Positions 21,693-30,264 of a stretch of 64,000 nucleotides of DNA are shown piece by piece. The translations under genes and the position numbers were made by a program. Every line of letters begins with the position of its first letter. The first letter of the stretch is position 1. The notes beneath the pieces are model-generated. The model saw only the letters and a program-made list of their open reading frames with translations, had not been told where the DNA came from and did not search any database. This stretch comes from Burkholderiales bacterium (lineage in GTDB: Bacteria; Pseudomonadota; Gammaproteobacteria; Burkholderiales; Burkholderiaceae_C): positions 82,111-146,110 of the forward strand of contig JAGWTR010000009.1 of the NCBI GenBank assembly GCA_028868855.1, in the 5' to 3' direction.

Positions 21693-21719
21693 TAGTGCGT
21701 CTCAACTAGTGCGTCTCAA
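21693..21719. repeat. 13-bp tandem duplication at the DUF1304 gene end
   Basis: TAGTGCGTCTCAA occurs at 21693-21705 and again at 21707-21719, one base apart. The second copy holds the last codons and stop of the DUF1304 gene; the first repeats them just beyond the stop. It looks like a small slippage duplication. Confidence 0.8.
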
Positions 21720-22065
21720 ACAGCACCGCCGCCAGAGCCAGTGCGCCAGGCACGGCCTGCACCCACAAGATCTTGCCGGACACGGTGAGCGCGCCAAACA
21801 CCCCCGCCACGATCACGCACCCCAGAAAGAAAATCTGAACGGCGTGACCCGCTGGCCCCTGCCACAAGCAGCCCCACACCAGCCCGGCGGCCAGAAAACC
21901 GTTGTAGAGCCCCTGGTTGGCCGCCAGCGCCTTCGAGGCGGTGGCGAATTCGGGACTCAGGCCGAAGGTGCGCCGCCCGAAGGGCTTGTCCCACAGCAGC
22001 ATTTCCAACACCAGGAAGTAAACGTGGAGCGCGGCCACCAGCCCCACCAGCACCGTTGCCAGCAT
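21706..22065 (-). CDS. DUF1304 family membrane protein
   Basis: A 119-residue integral membrane protein with four hydrophobic segments (about residues 2-22, 47-68, 73-92, 97-115). The family signature is visible at the start (HVYFLVLEMLLW) and in ALAANQGLYNGFLAAGL. The family is widespread and of unknown function. It stands alone, convergent with the acyl-CoA operon and divergent from the Fur-controlled TonB receptor gene. The last four codons are duplicated beyond the stop. Confidence 0.85.
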   Translation of the reverse strand: MLATVLVGLVAALHVYFLVLEMLLWDKPFGRRTFGLSPEFATASKALAANQGLYNGFLAAGLVWGCLWQGPAGHAVQIFFLGCVIVAGVFGALTVSGKILWVQAVPGALALAAVLFETH

Positions 22066-22160
22066 GTTGAACTCCTCGGGTCAAAGATTCGCCACTCTAC
22101 GCTGACCCACCCAGAAATTCTTGCCAGGATGCCTTGGATCATTGCTTGATTGCTTTTTGG

Positions 22161-22181
22161 TAATGCGAACTATTCGCATTA
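22161..22181. promoter_or_regulatory. Fur box upstream of TonB receptor
   Basis: TAATGCGAA, CTA, TTCGCATTA: a perfect 9-bp inverted repeat with a 3-bp centre, very close to Fur sites seen in Burkholderiales. It lies about 41 bases before the receptor start and implies iron repression of the receptor and the PepSY gene. Confidence 0.88.
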
Positions 22182-22221
22182 CAATACCCAACAAGCCTTC
22201 ATCTCAAGCCAAGGATTTCCG

Positions 22222-24354
22222 ATGTCACGCCCCCTACCCCGCACCCTGAGCGCTCCGTTTTCGACGCTGCTGCTCACCGCCACGATGTCGGCCGGCTGGG
22301 CCGCCGAGAACGACACTGACTCACTGCCCACCGTGTCCGTCACCGGCACAAACGCCCGCGCAGGCAGCCTTCAGGGGAAAGGCCTGGTGGCCAGCAAGAC
22401 CGACACGCCACTGCGGGACATCCCGGCTTCGGTGGTGGTGGTCCCGCTCGCCGTGCTGCATGACCAAGGCGTCACCGAGATGAACCAGGCGCTGGCCAAC
22501 GTCAGCGGCGTGCAACCCGTGATGGCCGGAGGCTATGGCTTTGCCAACAACTACGCCATCCGTGGCCAGGCCATGCGCTTCCTGCGCGATGGCTACGTGG
22601 ACGGCACCTCACAGAACGGTTATTGGCGCACCTTTGCCGACGTCGAGCGCATCGAAGTGCTCAAGGGTCCTGGCTCGGCACTGTTCGGCGCCGGTCAAGC
22701 CGGCGGCACCATGAACGTGGCGACCAAACAGCCCGAGCGCCAGTTCGGCGCAGAGGTCAGCGCCGGCTTGGGCAGCTTTGGCAGCCAGCGCGCGAGCGCC
22801 GATATGACCGGCCCTCTGAGCGACAAGGTGGCCGCCCGGCTGATCGTCAACACCGAGAAGTCCGATGGCTGGCGCGACCTGTCCCGCGACATCCAGGAAG
22901 TGCTGCCCTCGCTGACCTGGTGGATCAACGACCAGCACACCCTGAAGATCGACTACGACCACCGCGAGCTCAAGGTCAAACCCGACAACTACGGCCTCAT
23001 CTTCGACGTGAACGCCCACATCGTGCCGCTCGATCCCGCCAACACGAGCTACTACAGCCCGATGAATTTCAGCGACCAGACCATCGACCGCCTGACACTG
23101 GCTCACGACTGGACGATCGCGCCCGACCTCACCATGCGCACCGCCCTGATCCAGGACCATCGAGACCTGAGCATGCTGCGCAACGCCGGCGGCAATGTCG
23201 GCAATGCCAGCAAGCAGATGACCGGCCGCAACGTGCGCACCCAGACCGACGACGTGCGCTACACCCAACTGCAAAACGAAGTGGTCTGGAAGTGGGGCCC
23301 CGCCTCCATGCGGCACACCATTCTGGGAGGCGTCGAACTGAGCGACACCTCCATGCAAAGCCAGCGCGTGGGCTACAACCTACCCAACATCGCCGACATC
23401 TACCGACCGGTCGTGCCCGAAACCTCCCTGGCTGGCCTAACCCCGGTGACATCCCAAGGCTTTGATCGCCGCATCACCTCGACCGGTTGGGGCCTGTACG
23501 TGCAAGACCAGGTGGCCCTGGGCGAACAATTCAAATTGCGGGCCGGTCTGCGCACCGAGCAGGTTCGCGTCAAGGACGATGGCCTGCAAGGCGGCACCAC
23601 TCGCACCGTGGCCGACACCCTGCACTGGACCACCGGATCCTTGGGCGCCGTGTGGCAGCCCTCCAGCACCACCTCGCTTTACGCGGGCTGGTCCAACGGC
23701 AAGTTCGTCAACCTCTCCACCGAACCGTCCAAGATCGCCTCATCGCTGGACGGCTCGGTCACCCCTGAAGCCTCGGACCAGATCGAACTGGGCGCCAAGC
23801 TGTCCTGGCTCGCCGGCAAGCTGGACCTGACCTCGGCATTGTTTGAAACGCGCCGCAGCCACTACTACATCACCTTGCCCGACAGCGGTGGCAACCCCAC
23901 CCCTGACGGCGCGGACCGCACCCAAGGCCTGGAGTTCGACCTCAACGGCCGCCCGCTGCCCGGCCTGACAACGCAGGCCAACTTCGTCTGGCAGGATGCC
24001 AAGTCCACCGCCAATCTGGCGGCCATCAGTGGCAAACGACCCAGCGGTGTGGCGCAGACCGGCAGCCGAATCGCGGCCACCTATCGCTTGCCATCGAACC
24101 ACTGGCACGGCTGGGGCGTGGGCGCGGGCGCCACGTACAAGGGCGCCTCTTATGCGGACAGCGCCAACCTGTACCGCGTCCCCTCCTACGTCGTCGTTGA
24201 TGGCAGCGTGTTCTACGAGACGCCCTCCTGGGAGGTGCGCCTGGACCTGCGCAACCTTGCTGACCGCCGCTACTTTGTCAGCCCCACCTTCAGTGGTGCA
24301 CTGCCCGGCGAAGGCCGCAGCGCCTACCTCACCGCCACTTACCGCGTCAATTAA
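22222..24354 (+). CDS. TonB-dependent siderophore receptor
   Basis: About 710 residues from the ATG at 22222, chosen for AAGGA upstream and a signal peptide ending near SAGWAAE; the open frame begins 24 codons earlier inside the Fur-box region. A TonB box-like PTVSVTG is followed by a plug domain (TPLRDIPASVVVV, NNYAIRGQAMRFLRDGY, VERIEVLKGPGSALFG) and a 22-strand-type barrel to the end. It resembles FhuE/FpvA-type hydroxamate siderophore receptors. Substrate cannot be told from sequence. It forms a unit with the PepSY gene downstream. Confidence 0.93.
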   Translation: MSRPLPRTLSAPFSTLLLTATMSAGWAAENDTDSLPTVSVTGTNARAGSLQGKGLVASKTDTPLRDIPASVVVVPLAVLHDQGVTEMNQALANVSGVQPVMAGGYGFANNYAIRGQAMRFLRDGYVDGTSQNGYWRTFADVERIEVLKGPGSALFGAGQAGGTMNVATKQPERQFGAEVSAGLGSFGSQRASADMTGPLSDKVAARLIVNTEKSDGWRDLSRDIQEVLPSLTWWINDQHTLKIDYDHRELKVKPDNYGLIFDVNAHIVPLDPANTSYYSPMNFSDQTIDRLTLAHDWTIAPDLTMRTALIQDHRDLSMLRNAGGNVGNASKQMTGRNVRTQTDDVRYTQLQNEVVWKWGPASMRHTILGGVELSDTSMQSQRVGYNLPNIADIYRPVVPETSLAGLTPVTSQGFDRRITSTGWGLYVQDQVALGEQFKLRAGLRTEQVRVKDDGLQGGTTRTVADTLHWTTGSLGAVWQPSSTTSLYAGWSNGKFVNLSTEPSKIASSLDGSVTPEASDQIELGAKLSWLAGKLDLTSALFETRRSHYYITLPDSGGNPTPDGADRTQGLEFDLNGRPLPGLTTQANFVWQDAKSTANLAAISGKRPSGVAQTGSRIAATYRLPSNHWHGWGVGAGATYKGASYADSANLYRVPSYVVVDGSVFYETPSWEVRLDLRNLADRRYFVSPTFSGALPGEGRSAYLTATYRVN

Positions 24355-24364
24355 GGACCTCACC

Positions 24365-24391
24365 ATGGCCCAGCGCCGCCCAGTGACATGA
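24365..24391 (+). other. Possible 8-codon leader ORF coupled to the PepSY gene
   Basis: ATG GCC ... ACA TGA encodes MAQRRPVT and its stop overlaps the next start as ATGA. AAGGA lies at proper distance upstream of this mini-ORF, whereas the PepSY gene itself lacks an obvious ribosome-binding site. This may be a coupling device or chance. Confidence 0.3.
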
Positions 24392-25089
24392 ACACCTCCA
24401 TCACGCCCCCTCGTGTGCAGGCGGGCACCGCCTGGCCCTTGTTCATGCCGACCGTCTGGCGCCGTGCGGTGATCCTCAAATGGCTCAAGCGCACGCACGC
24501 GTGGTGCGGCCTGTGGGGCGGCGTGTTCGGACTGCTCTTTGGGGCCACCGGCATCTTGCTCAACCACCGTGCCGTGATGAAACTGCCTCTGGTCGATGCA
24601 GCGCCAAGCAGCTTCACCGTTCCCGTGGACGCCAGCACCTGGGGTGCGGCCAACGCCCGGACACCGCAAGCCATGGCCCAATGGCTGGCCGCTGCGTGGC
24701 AAGTGCCCCCCGATCGTCTGCGAAGTCAACGTGACCCGGCCCGCGCCGTTCCCTGGGGTCATGCGAACGTGCAGCAACCCGAGCGTTGGGAGTTCAGCCT
24801 CTCCGGCCCCAAAGGCAGCATCAACGCCGAATACTGGGCCGGAAATTCGGTGGTCAGCATCAAGCGCAAGGACGGTAACGCCTTCTATTTCCTGACGCGA
24901 CTGCACATGTCGCAAGGCCTGCATCCCGTGTGGATTTTGGCGGCAGACACCATCGCCGGTTGTCTGATCGTGCTGTCGATCAGCGGCACTTTGCTGTGGT
25001 CACGGCTGCATGGGCCGCGCCTGCTGGCCGCGTCGCTGTTCGGGATCCCGCTGACGGCCTTGCTCACCGGCATGCTGCTCTCGCTGTAG
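24388..25089 (+). CDS. PepSY-associated membrane protein of iron uptake locus
   Basis: A 233-residue protein. Hydrophobic segments are seen at about 38-58 (GGVFGLLFGATGILL), 180-205 and 210-232, with a periplasmic PepSY-type region between them (AQWLAAAWQ, WEFSLSGPKGSINAEYW). Such proteins often follow TonB receptors and are suspected to act in siderophore iron reduction or release; this role is not proven. It is shorter than the large PepSY_TM reductase-like proteins. It starts 33 bp after the receptor gene, within the same Fur-controlled unit. Confidence 0.75.
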   Translation: MNTSITPPRVQAGTAWPLFMPTVWRRAVILKWLKRTHAWCGLWGGVFGLLFGATGILLNHRAVMKLPLVDAAPSSFTVPVDASTWGAANARTPQAMAQWLAAAWQVPPDRLRSQRDPARAVPWGHANVQQPERWEFSLSGPKGSINAEYWAGNSVVSIKRKDGNAFYFLTRLHMSQGLHPVWILAADTIAGCLIVLSISGTLLWSRLHGPRLLAASLFGIPLTALLTGMLLSL

Positions 25090-25102
25090 CGGACAGCGCA
25101 GA

Positions 25103-26128
25103 TCAGCGCACCCCGACAAACATGTTCCACCGTCTCCGGTTCTGACTCTTGGCCTGGTACAGGGCCTGGGCGGCCTGGCCCAGCAGCGCCGCCACTGAGG
25201 CCACCGAATCAGCGTACGCCGCCATGCCCACCGAGATGCCCACGCCAACGGCATCCCCGCTGGACAAGGTGATGGGCTTGGACACCGCACGCACGATGCG
25301 CTTGGCCAGCATCTGAGCCGAGTCCTTCGCGCCGTGGCGCATCACCACCCCGAACTCATCGCCCCCCAGACGGGCCAGCACATCGCCCAGGCGCACCTGC
25401 TGCGTCAGGCGCAGCGCCACCTCGCGCAACACCTCGTCGCCAGCAGCGTGGCCAAAACCCTCGTTGATGGCCTTGAAACCATCCAGATTCATGCACAGCA
25501 CCGTGAAGGGCTCGCCCGTGCGCATGGCATGGCGCAACTCCACCTCCAGGGCTTGATCGAACTGCGCCTGCTTGCACAGACCGGTGAGTTGGTCCATCAA
25601 AGCCATGCGGCCGATCTCGATGGCGCGTCGGCGCCCGTCCAGTGCCATCATCGTCAGCACTGACAGGTCCTTGAGCGCGCACCGCTGCGCCTGGGAGAAC
25701 ACCCGTGGCTGGACATCGGCCACGGCGATCGTGCCCAGTGCATGTCCCGCCCCATCCACGATAGGCGCCCCGGCATAAAAGCGCAGGCCAGGCGTCATGC
25801 CCACCCGGGGATGATGTTCAAAACGCGCATCCCGCCGCAGATCGTCGACCACCAACACCTCATGCGCCTGTGCAATGGCATGGGCGGACACGCTGCTTTG
25901 ACGATCCAGTTGTAAAACATCCAGGCCAAGGCGAGACTTGAACCACAGCCGCTGGGAATCCATCAGGCCGATCATCGCCATCGGCGTGCCAAAGGTGTGC
26001 GCAGCCAAACGGGTCAGCGCATCAAACTCAGGCTCCGATGACGAGTCCAGCACGTCGTAAGAACGCAGCGCCAACAAGCGTTGCGCTTCGTTATCGGGAA
26101 CCGGGAACTGCATCGCACGTTTCAACAT
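25103..26128 (-). CDS. GAF-GGDEF diguanylate cyclase
   Basis: About 341 residues from the ATG ending at 26128; the open frame upstream adds 49 residues that look non-coding. The N-terminal GAF domain spans about 15-165. The GGDEF domain spans about 175-335, with an intact active site GGDEF at 255-259 and an RxxD inhibitory site (R246-D249) exactly five residues before it, so it should make c-di-GMP with product feedback. No transmembrane segment is present, so sensing is cytoplasmic, with the ligand unknown. It stands alone, convergent with the PepSY gene. Confidence 0.9.
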   Translation of the reverse strand: MLKRAMQFPVPDNEAQRLLALRSYDVLDSSSEPEFDALTRLAAHTFGTPMAMIGLMDSQRLWFKSRLGLDVLQLDRQSSVSAHAIAQAHEVLVVDDLRRDARFEHHPRVGMTPGLRFYAGAPIVDGAGHALGTIAVADVQPRVFSQAQRCALKDLSVLTMMALDGRRRAIEIGRMALMDQLTGLCKQAQFDQALEVELRHAMRTGEPFTVLCMNLDGFKAINEGFGHAAGDEVLREVALRLTQQVRLGDVLARLGGDEFGVVMRHGAKDSAQMLAKRIVRAVSKPITLSSGDAVGVGISVGMAAYADSVASVAALLGQAAQALYQAKSQNRRRWNMFVGVR

Positions 26129-26444
26129 CACACCATCCTCACAGGCATCCCTGGTGATATCGGCCAAACGTCGGAAAACCACAGTGGCAAGATCGAAAGC
26201 ACCGTCGCCAAACCTGCTGAACCAAACCCGTCGTGATGTCGCGTGGCTGCCGTCTTGCCGCGATGGAAGGGTCAAACGTGCCCGTCGATGCGATCGTGGC
26301 CAATTCGATAACGCTGGACGATCGCGATTGGCCGCCGCCGCAGTCCCGTCACGCTATTGAAAATAGCGCGGCCGTCCGATGAGTTTCAGCCCCGGAGAAA
26401 GACACCGTGTGGCAATTCATCGTGATCGGCATTGAGGGGGTTCA
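26129..26444. other. Gene-free stretch upstream of the diguanylate cyclase
   Basis: No credible gene is seen between the cyclase start and tRNA-Arg. It holds a small inverted repeat GCTATT-GAA-AATAGC at 26353-26367. It presumably contains the cyclase promoter, but I could not pick out convincing -35/-10 elements. Confidence 0.5.
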
Positions 26445-26520
26445 TGGTGCGCCCAGCTGGAATCGAACCAGCGACCCTTGGCTTCGGAGGCCAATACTCT
26501 ATCCACTGAGCTACGGGCGC
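26445..26520 (-). tRNA. tRNA-Arg (anticodon CCG)
   Basis: On the minus strand a 76-nt cloverleaf is readable. The acceptor strands are GCGCCCG and TGGGCGC (one G-U pair), the anticodon stem TTGGC/GCCAA flanks loop CTCCGAA giving anticodon CCG, the T arm is GCTGG-TTCGATT-CCAGC, and an encoded CCA end follows. Confidence 0.95.
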
Positions 26521-26611
26521 AGCACAAGCGCGGATTCTAGCAGTGCCATGGCGGGGGGCATATAAGCACCTCTATAATCCAGGCAAACAACTTGCGTCCC
26601 TTGAGGATCCC

Positions 26612-27157
26612 ATGAGCCAAGAGCCCAATTCTCACGACTCCAGCCACGAAGGCCCGATCCAAACCCCCAAGCAACTCGCCGTTGCCGTGTTGCTGGCGTT
26701 TCTTGTGCCCATCGCCGCCATCATCTTGTTGGTCGTGTTCGTGTCGACCAACAATGGCAGCGCCTCCGGCAGCGATGCCCTGTCGGCGCAGGCCACAGCC
26801 CAACGCATCATGCCGGTGGGTTCGGTTGAAATCAAAGTGGCCTCGGCCAATGCGGGCCCCCGCTCCGGCGAGGAAGTCTTCAAGGCTCAATGCTCAACCT
26901 GTCACGCCTCGGGCGCGCTGGGCTCGCCCAAGTTCGGTGACGCGGCGGCCTGGGGTCCACGCATCGCCACGGGCCTGGAAGCACTGACCCACTCGGCACT
27001 CAAGGGCAAGAACGCCATGCCACCCCAAGGTGGCGGCGACTTCAGTGACCTGGAAGTGACCCGCGCGGCCGTCTACATGGCCAACGCTGGCGGCGCCAAG
27101 TTCACCGAACCCGCCGCGCCGACCGGCGCAGCCTCGTCTGCCAGCAGCGCCCAGTAA
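26612..27157 (+). CDS. Membrane-anchored cytochrome c5-family protein
   Basis: About 181 residues from the ATG at 26612 (GAGGATCCC upstream); an earlier ATG at 26543 overlaps a promoter-like TATAAT at 26573-26578 and is unlikely. One N-terminal transmembrane helix (about 22-44) is followed by a periplasmic domain with heme motif CSTCH (about 95-99), the c5-type WGPRIATGLEAL segment and Met ligand loop KNAMPPQGG. The Ala/Ser-rich tail is a linker-like end. It probably carries electrons to a terminal oxidase or reductase; the partner is not evident here. A bidirectional terminator follows. Confidence 0.88.
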   Translation: MSQEPNSHDSSHEGPIQTPKQLAVAVLLAFLVPIAAIILLVVFVSTNNGSASGSDALSAQATAQRIMPVGSVEIKVASANAGPRSGEEVFKAQCSTCHASGALGSPKFGDAAAWGPRIATGLEALTHSALKGKNAMPPQGGGDFSDLEVTRAAVYMANAGGAKFTEPAAPTGAASSASSAQ

Positions 27158-27174
27158 ACACCACAGCGCTGCAC

Positions 27175-27204
27175 AAAAAAGCCGACCTTCAGGTCGGCTT
27201 TTTT
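27175..27204. terminator. Bidirectional intrinsic terminator
   Basis: Six A, stem GCCGACC, loop TTCA, stem GGTCGGC, six T. It lies between the convergent cytochrome c gene and the hypothetical gene starting at 27762. Confidence 0.95.
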
Positions 27205-27213
27205 CATGGGGCA

Positions 27214-27762
27214 TCAAGTAGGGGGCCGTGGCGACAGGCCACACCCAAACCGTCCAGGCAAGTCGGCAAACGCCAGCTCCTGCGGCTCCCCCCACACGCC
27301 CGCGCTCACCGCGTCGGCCGCCGCATCCATGTCCATGGAGCGCACCACGCCCAGCCCCAGGTTCGTGTCCAAAAACAACCGCCCGTGCTCGTCCAGCCAG
27401 GCACCGCGCACCTCGTTCACAAGCACACCTGTGTGCGTCTCGACCCTGAAGCAAGAGGCATCGCCTGCAACGCCGCGCTCAACACCCAGCACCCAAGGCG
27501 CCGCCTCCAACTCCACATAGACCCGCTGGGGCCCGTTCTGGAAGAACCACGCCCCCGCCTCGTCTGACTCGTAGTTGCGGTTGATGAACTCCTTGAGCTT
27601 GTCATGCTGGATGCGGCTACCCTTGACCTGCGGAAACGGTCCTGCCGCCTGAGTACGGTCATCGCGCATATACCAATCGCCGCGTGCATCCAGGGCCAGC
27701 CAGCCATAGCAGTGCGGCACATTGGGCCATTTTTTCAAGGCCGCCTTGACGATATCGTCCAC
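27214..27762 (-). CDS. Conserved hypothetical protein (DUF2946-like context uncertain)
   Basis: A 182-residue soluble protein without signal peptide or membrane segment. Recognisable segments include WPNVPHCYGWLALDARGDWYMRD, which resembles conserved Burkholderiales proteins of unknown function that sit next to YheT hydrolases, and a mid-region FFQNGPQRVYVELEAAPWV. I am not certain of its Pfam number. It starts ten bases after the hydrolase gene and is probably cotranscribed with it. No function is proposed. Confidence 0.7.
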   Translation of the reverse strand: MDDIVKAALKKWPNVPHCYGWLALDARGDWYMRDDRTQAAGPFPQVKGSRIQHDKLKEFINRNYESDEAGAWFFQNGPQRVYVELEAAPWVLGVERGVAGDASCFRVETHTGVLVNEVRGAWLDEHGRLFLDTNLGLGVVRSMDMDAAADAVSAGVWGEPQELAFADLPGRFGCGLSPRPPT

Positions 27763-27772
27763 ACTCGCTCCT

Positions 27773-28786
27773 TCAAAGATGCTGCGCCAGCCAAGGCCCT
27801 ACGGCCTCCGGCAGCGAGGCGACATGCCCCGGCAAACGCCCCGCGGGGAACCCCACGTGGCCACCCTCCATCGGTTGCCACAAAGTAACCCAACTCCCTA
27901 CCTCATGCGGACCAGGCAAGCTCGCCGCAGGCACAAAAGGGTCATTGGCGGCATTGACCACCAAAACGGGTAGTCCAGTGATCTCACGCAACCTCGGCTT
28001 GGCCGAACAACGCGCCCAGTAATCATCGGTCCCGGCAAAACCGTGCACCGGCGCCGTGAACGCGTTGTCAAACTCGTAAAGATCCCGCGACGCGCGCAGA
28101 GCCGCCTCATCAAACAGCCCGGGGAACTGCTGCAACTTGGCCAACGCCTTGGGTTTCAAGGATTGCAGGAACATCCGGTTATAGACCTGCCGATTGAACC
28201 CCTGCCCAATGGCTTGCCCAGCGGCCGCCAGATCAAGGGGCGACGACACCGCCGCCACCGCTCGGACCACCGTCCTGGCCTGACTGCCAGCCTCCTGTGC
28301 CCAACGCAACAAAACATTGCCCCCCAAGGACATTCCCACCGTCACCACCGGCCCCGAGTGCTCCCTTGCAAAGCGACGCAGCACCCAGTCAGCCTCGGCA
28401 AAATCACCCGAATGGTAGGAACGCGGACGCCGGTTCAGCTCGCCCGAACAACCCCGGAAATGCGGCACCGCGTAATCCCAGCCCTGCGCCTGAGCCCAAT
28501 GGGCAAACGCCAAGGCATAGTGACTGCCGGAGGCACCCTCCAGGCCATGAAACAACACCAACAGAGGCCGCTCCGGGAGAGCGGTTTGGGCCCGGCCCAT
28601 CGCGGACAACACGTCCACGTCAATGAAATCCCCGTCCGGCGCGTCCCAGCGCTGTCGCTCATAAGGCACAGCCACTGGCAACGGCTGACCGTGCACCCTG
28701 GAGAACAAGGCGGGCCAGATCGTCTGCACATTTCCACCCCATGGGCCCTGTCCGGCCAACCACCAAGGCGCTTGGTACCTGTGCAT
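27773..28786 (-). CDS. YheT-type alpha/beta hydrolase
   Basis: A 337-residue hydrolase with the family N-terminal segment GGNVQTIWPAL, the oxyanion region LFHGLEGASGSHYA, the cap motif HFRGCSGELNR and the nucleophile elbow GMSLGGN. The late NAANDPFVP and GGHVGF segments supply the Asp and His of the triad. Members (E. coli YheT) are putative esterases of unknown substrate. The next gene downstream is the small hypothetical protein; upstream lies the SnoaL-like gene four bases away. Confidence 0.88.
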   Translation of the reverse strand: MHRYQAPWWLAGQGPWGGNVQTIWPALFSRVHGQPLPVAVPYERQRWDAPDGDFIDVDVLSAMGRAQTALPERPLLVLFHGLEGASGSHYALAFAHWAQAQGWDYAVPHFRGCSGELNRRPRSYHSGDFAEADWVLRRFAREHSGPVVTVGMSLGGNVLLRWAQEAGSQARTVVRAVAAVSSPLDLAAAGQAIGQGFNRQVYNRMFLQSLKPKALAKLQQFPGLFDEAALRASRDLYEFDNAFTAPVHGFAGTDDYWARCSAKPRLREITGLPVLVVNAANDPFVPAASLPGPHEVGSWVTLWQPMEGGHVGFPAGRLPGHVASLPEAVGPWLAQHL

Positions 28787-28790
28787 GGAA

Positions 28791-29249
28791 TCAATGCAGC
28801 GTGGCCGTCGGCTCGGTCACTTCTTGCAACTCATGCTGACGCCCCAGACTCGCGTGGTGCAACACCATGCGCCAACCCTGAGCCGTGCGCAGATACACAT
28901 TGGTCGCCAGCACAAAGGCCGTCTGCAGGCCCTCGGGCGACATGGCCTGCACTCGCTCCATCACATGGTGGACCGCGCAACCACCGCTCTCCAAGCGCCG
29001 CACCTGTTGCAGCGTTACCTGCACCGGGCCATTGGCAAAGATCGCTTCAAACGTGGACCGGATCGCACCGCGCCCCACCACACGCGCCCCGCCCGGGTGC
29101 ACACAAGCAATTTCGTCGTCGTCCGACCAAACCGACATCAGGCGATCCAGATCAGCTTGTTGCAGCGCATCGTAAAACGTGGCTTCGGTATCGTCAGCGG
29201 ACGCCATCAGGGCGGCCTGGGCCACTTTGCGGGCACGGGGATCACTCAT
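28791..29249 (-). CDS. SnoaL/NTF2-like small protein
   Basis: About 152 residues from the ATG ending at 29249 (GAGGAG upstream). It has the NTF2-like fold pattern: helix EATFYDALQQADLDRLMSVWSDDDEIACVHPGG followed by alternating strands (VHHVMERVQA, NVYLRTAQGWRMVLHHAS). The terminal RMVLHHAS is characteristic of the DUF4440/SnoaL-like group. The role is unknown; it may be a ketosteroid-isomerase-like binding protein. It lies in a minus-strand series with purU upstream and the YheT gene downstream. Confidence 0.75.
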   Translation of the reverse strand: MSDPRARKVAQAALMASADDTEATFYDALQQADLDRLMSVWSDDDEIACVHPGGARVVGRGAIRSTFEAIFANGPVQVTLQQVRRLESGGCAVHHVMERVQAMSPEGLQTAFVLATNVYLRTAQGWRMVLHHASLGRQHELQEVTEPTATLH

Positions 29250-29289
29250 GGTCAGCACGCTCCTCAGGGTGGGTTGAACACCGCGATAC

Positions 29290-30186
29290 TCAGCGGAACA
29301 CGACGGTCTTATGCCCATTCATCAGCACACGATGCTCGACATGCCATCTCACGGCACGCGCCAGCACCACACACTCCACATCGCGCCCCACCGCAGTGAA
29401 GTCCTCAGGACTCAAGGTGTGATCGACACGCTCCACATCCTGCTCGATGATCGGTCCCTCGTCCAGATCCGCCGTCACATAGTGCGCTGTGGCCCCGATC
29501 AGCTTCACCCCGCGATCATGCGCTTGATAGTAGGGCTTGGCGCCCTTGAAGCTGGGCAAAAAACTGTGGTGAATATTGATGGCCCGCCCTTTGAGAAAGC
29601 CGCAAAATTCCGCGCTCAGAATCTGCATGTAACGGGCCAACACGACCACGTCAATGCCCTCCCGTTCGACCAGAGCTTCAACCTGCCGCTCCTGTAAGCG
29701 TTTGATATCCGCCCCCGCCCCGATGGGCAACGACAGGTGATGAAAGGCAATGCCATAGGTGGCGGCCAACTCGGCATAGTCCGGATGGTTGGAGACGATG
29801 GCCGGAATCTCCACCGGTAATTGACCCGATTTCCAGCGAAACAACAGGTCATTGAGGCAATGCCCATGCTTGCTGACCATGATCAACATCCTCGGCTTGC
29901 GCGACCGCGACCGGATGGTCGCCGACATACCGAACTGTTCGCGCACGTGCCCGAACAATTTGCCCAGCGTCGCCTCATCCGCCAAATGTTCGGGTGCCTC
30001 AAAGTGCACCCGCATGAAGAACAACCCTGTGCTGTCCTCGTTTTGAACATCGCCAAACTGCTGCGAATCAATGATGTTGCAGCCGGCCTGGTAGAGCAGG
30101 CCGGAAACGGCATGGACAATCCCGGTCACATCGGGGCAGGACAGGGTCAGGATGAATTCGCGTGCGTATTTCATGGTCTGGGGCAT
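29290..30186 (-). CDS. purU: Formyltetrahydrofolate deformylase PurU
   Basis: About 298 residues from the ATG ending at 30186 (GAGG upstream); another ATG four codons later is possible. The N-terminal ACT domain (about 10-90) is followed by a formyltransferase-like domain with NIHHSFLPSFKGAKPY and GATAHYVTADLDEGPII carrying the His/Asp catalytic residues. It hydrolyses 10-formyl-THF to THF and formate, balancing one-carbon pools for purine synthesis. A terminator for the upstream ilvE unit lies just before it, so it has its own promoter. Confidence 0.95.
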   Translation of the reverse strand: MPQTMKYAREFILTLSCPDVTGIVHAVSGLLYQAGCNIIDSQQFGDVQNEDSTGLFFMRVHFEAPEHLADEATLGKLFGHVREQFGMSATIRSRSRKPRMLIMVSKHGHCLNDLLFRWKSGQLPVEIPAIVSNHPDYAELAATYGIAFHHLSLPIGAGADIKRLQERQVEALVEREGIDVVVLARYMQILSAEFCGFLKGRAINIHHSFLPSFKGAKPYYQAHDRGVKLIGATAHYVTADLDEGPIIEQDVERVDHTLSPEDFTAVGRDVECVVLARAVRWHVEHRVLMNGHKTVVFR

Positions 30187-30210
30187 TGTAGGGGCCTCAT
30201 CAGCCGACAC

Positions 30211-30235
30211 AAAAAAGCCCGAGCGAACCCGGGCC
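30211..30235 (-). terminator. Intrinsic terminator of the ilvE unit
   Basis: On the minus strand GCCCG, loop of eight, CGGGC, then six T. It follows the zinc-finger gene that comes after ilvE. Confidence 0.85.
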
Positions 30236-30264
30236 TCTCTGACCACTCCCTGAGTGAACCGTCC

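Noticed and set aside
26353..26367. Small inverted repeat GCTATT-GAA-AATAGC upstream of the diguanylate cyclase
   Set aside because: It is short and matches no known operator; chance is likely.
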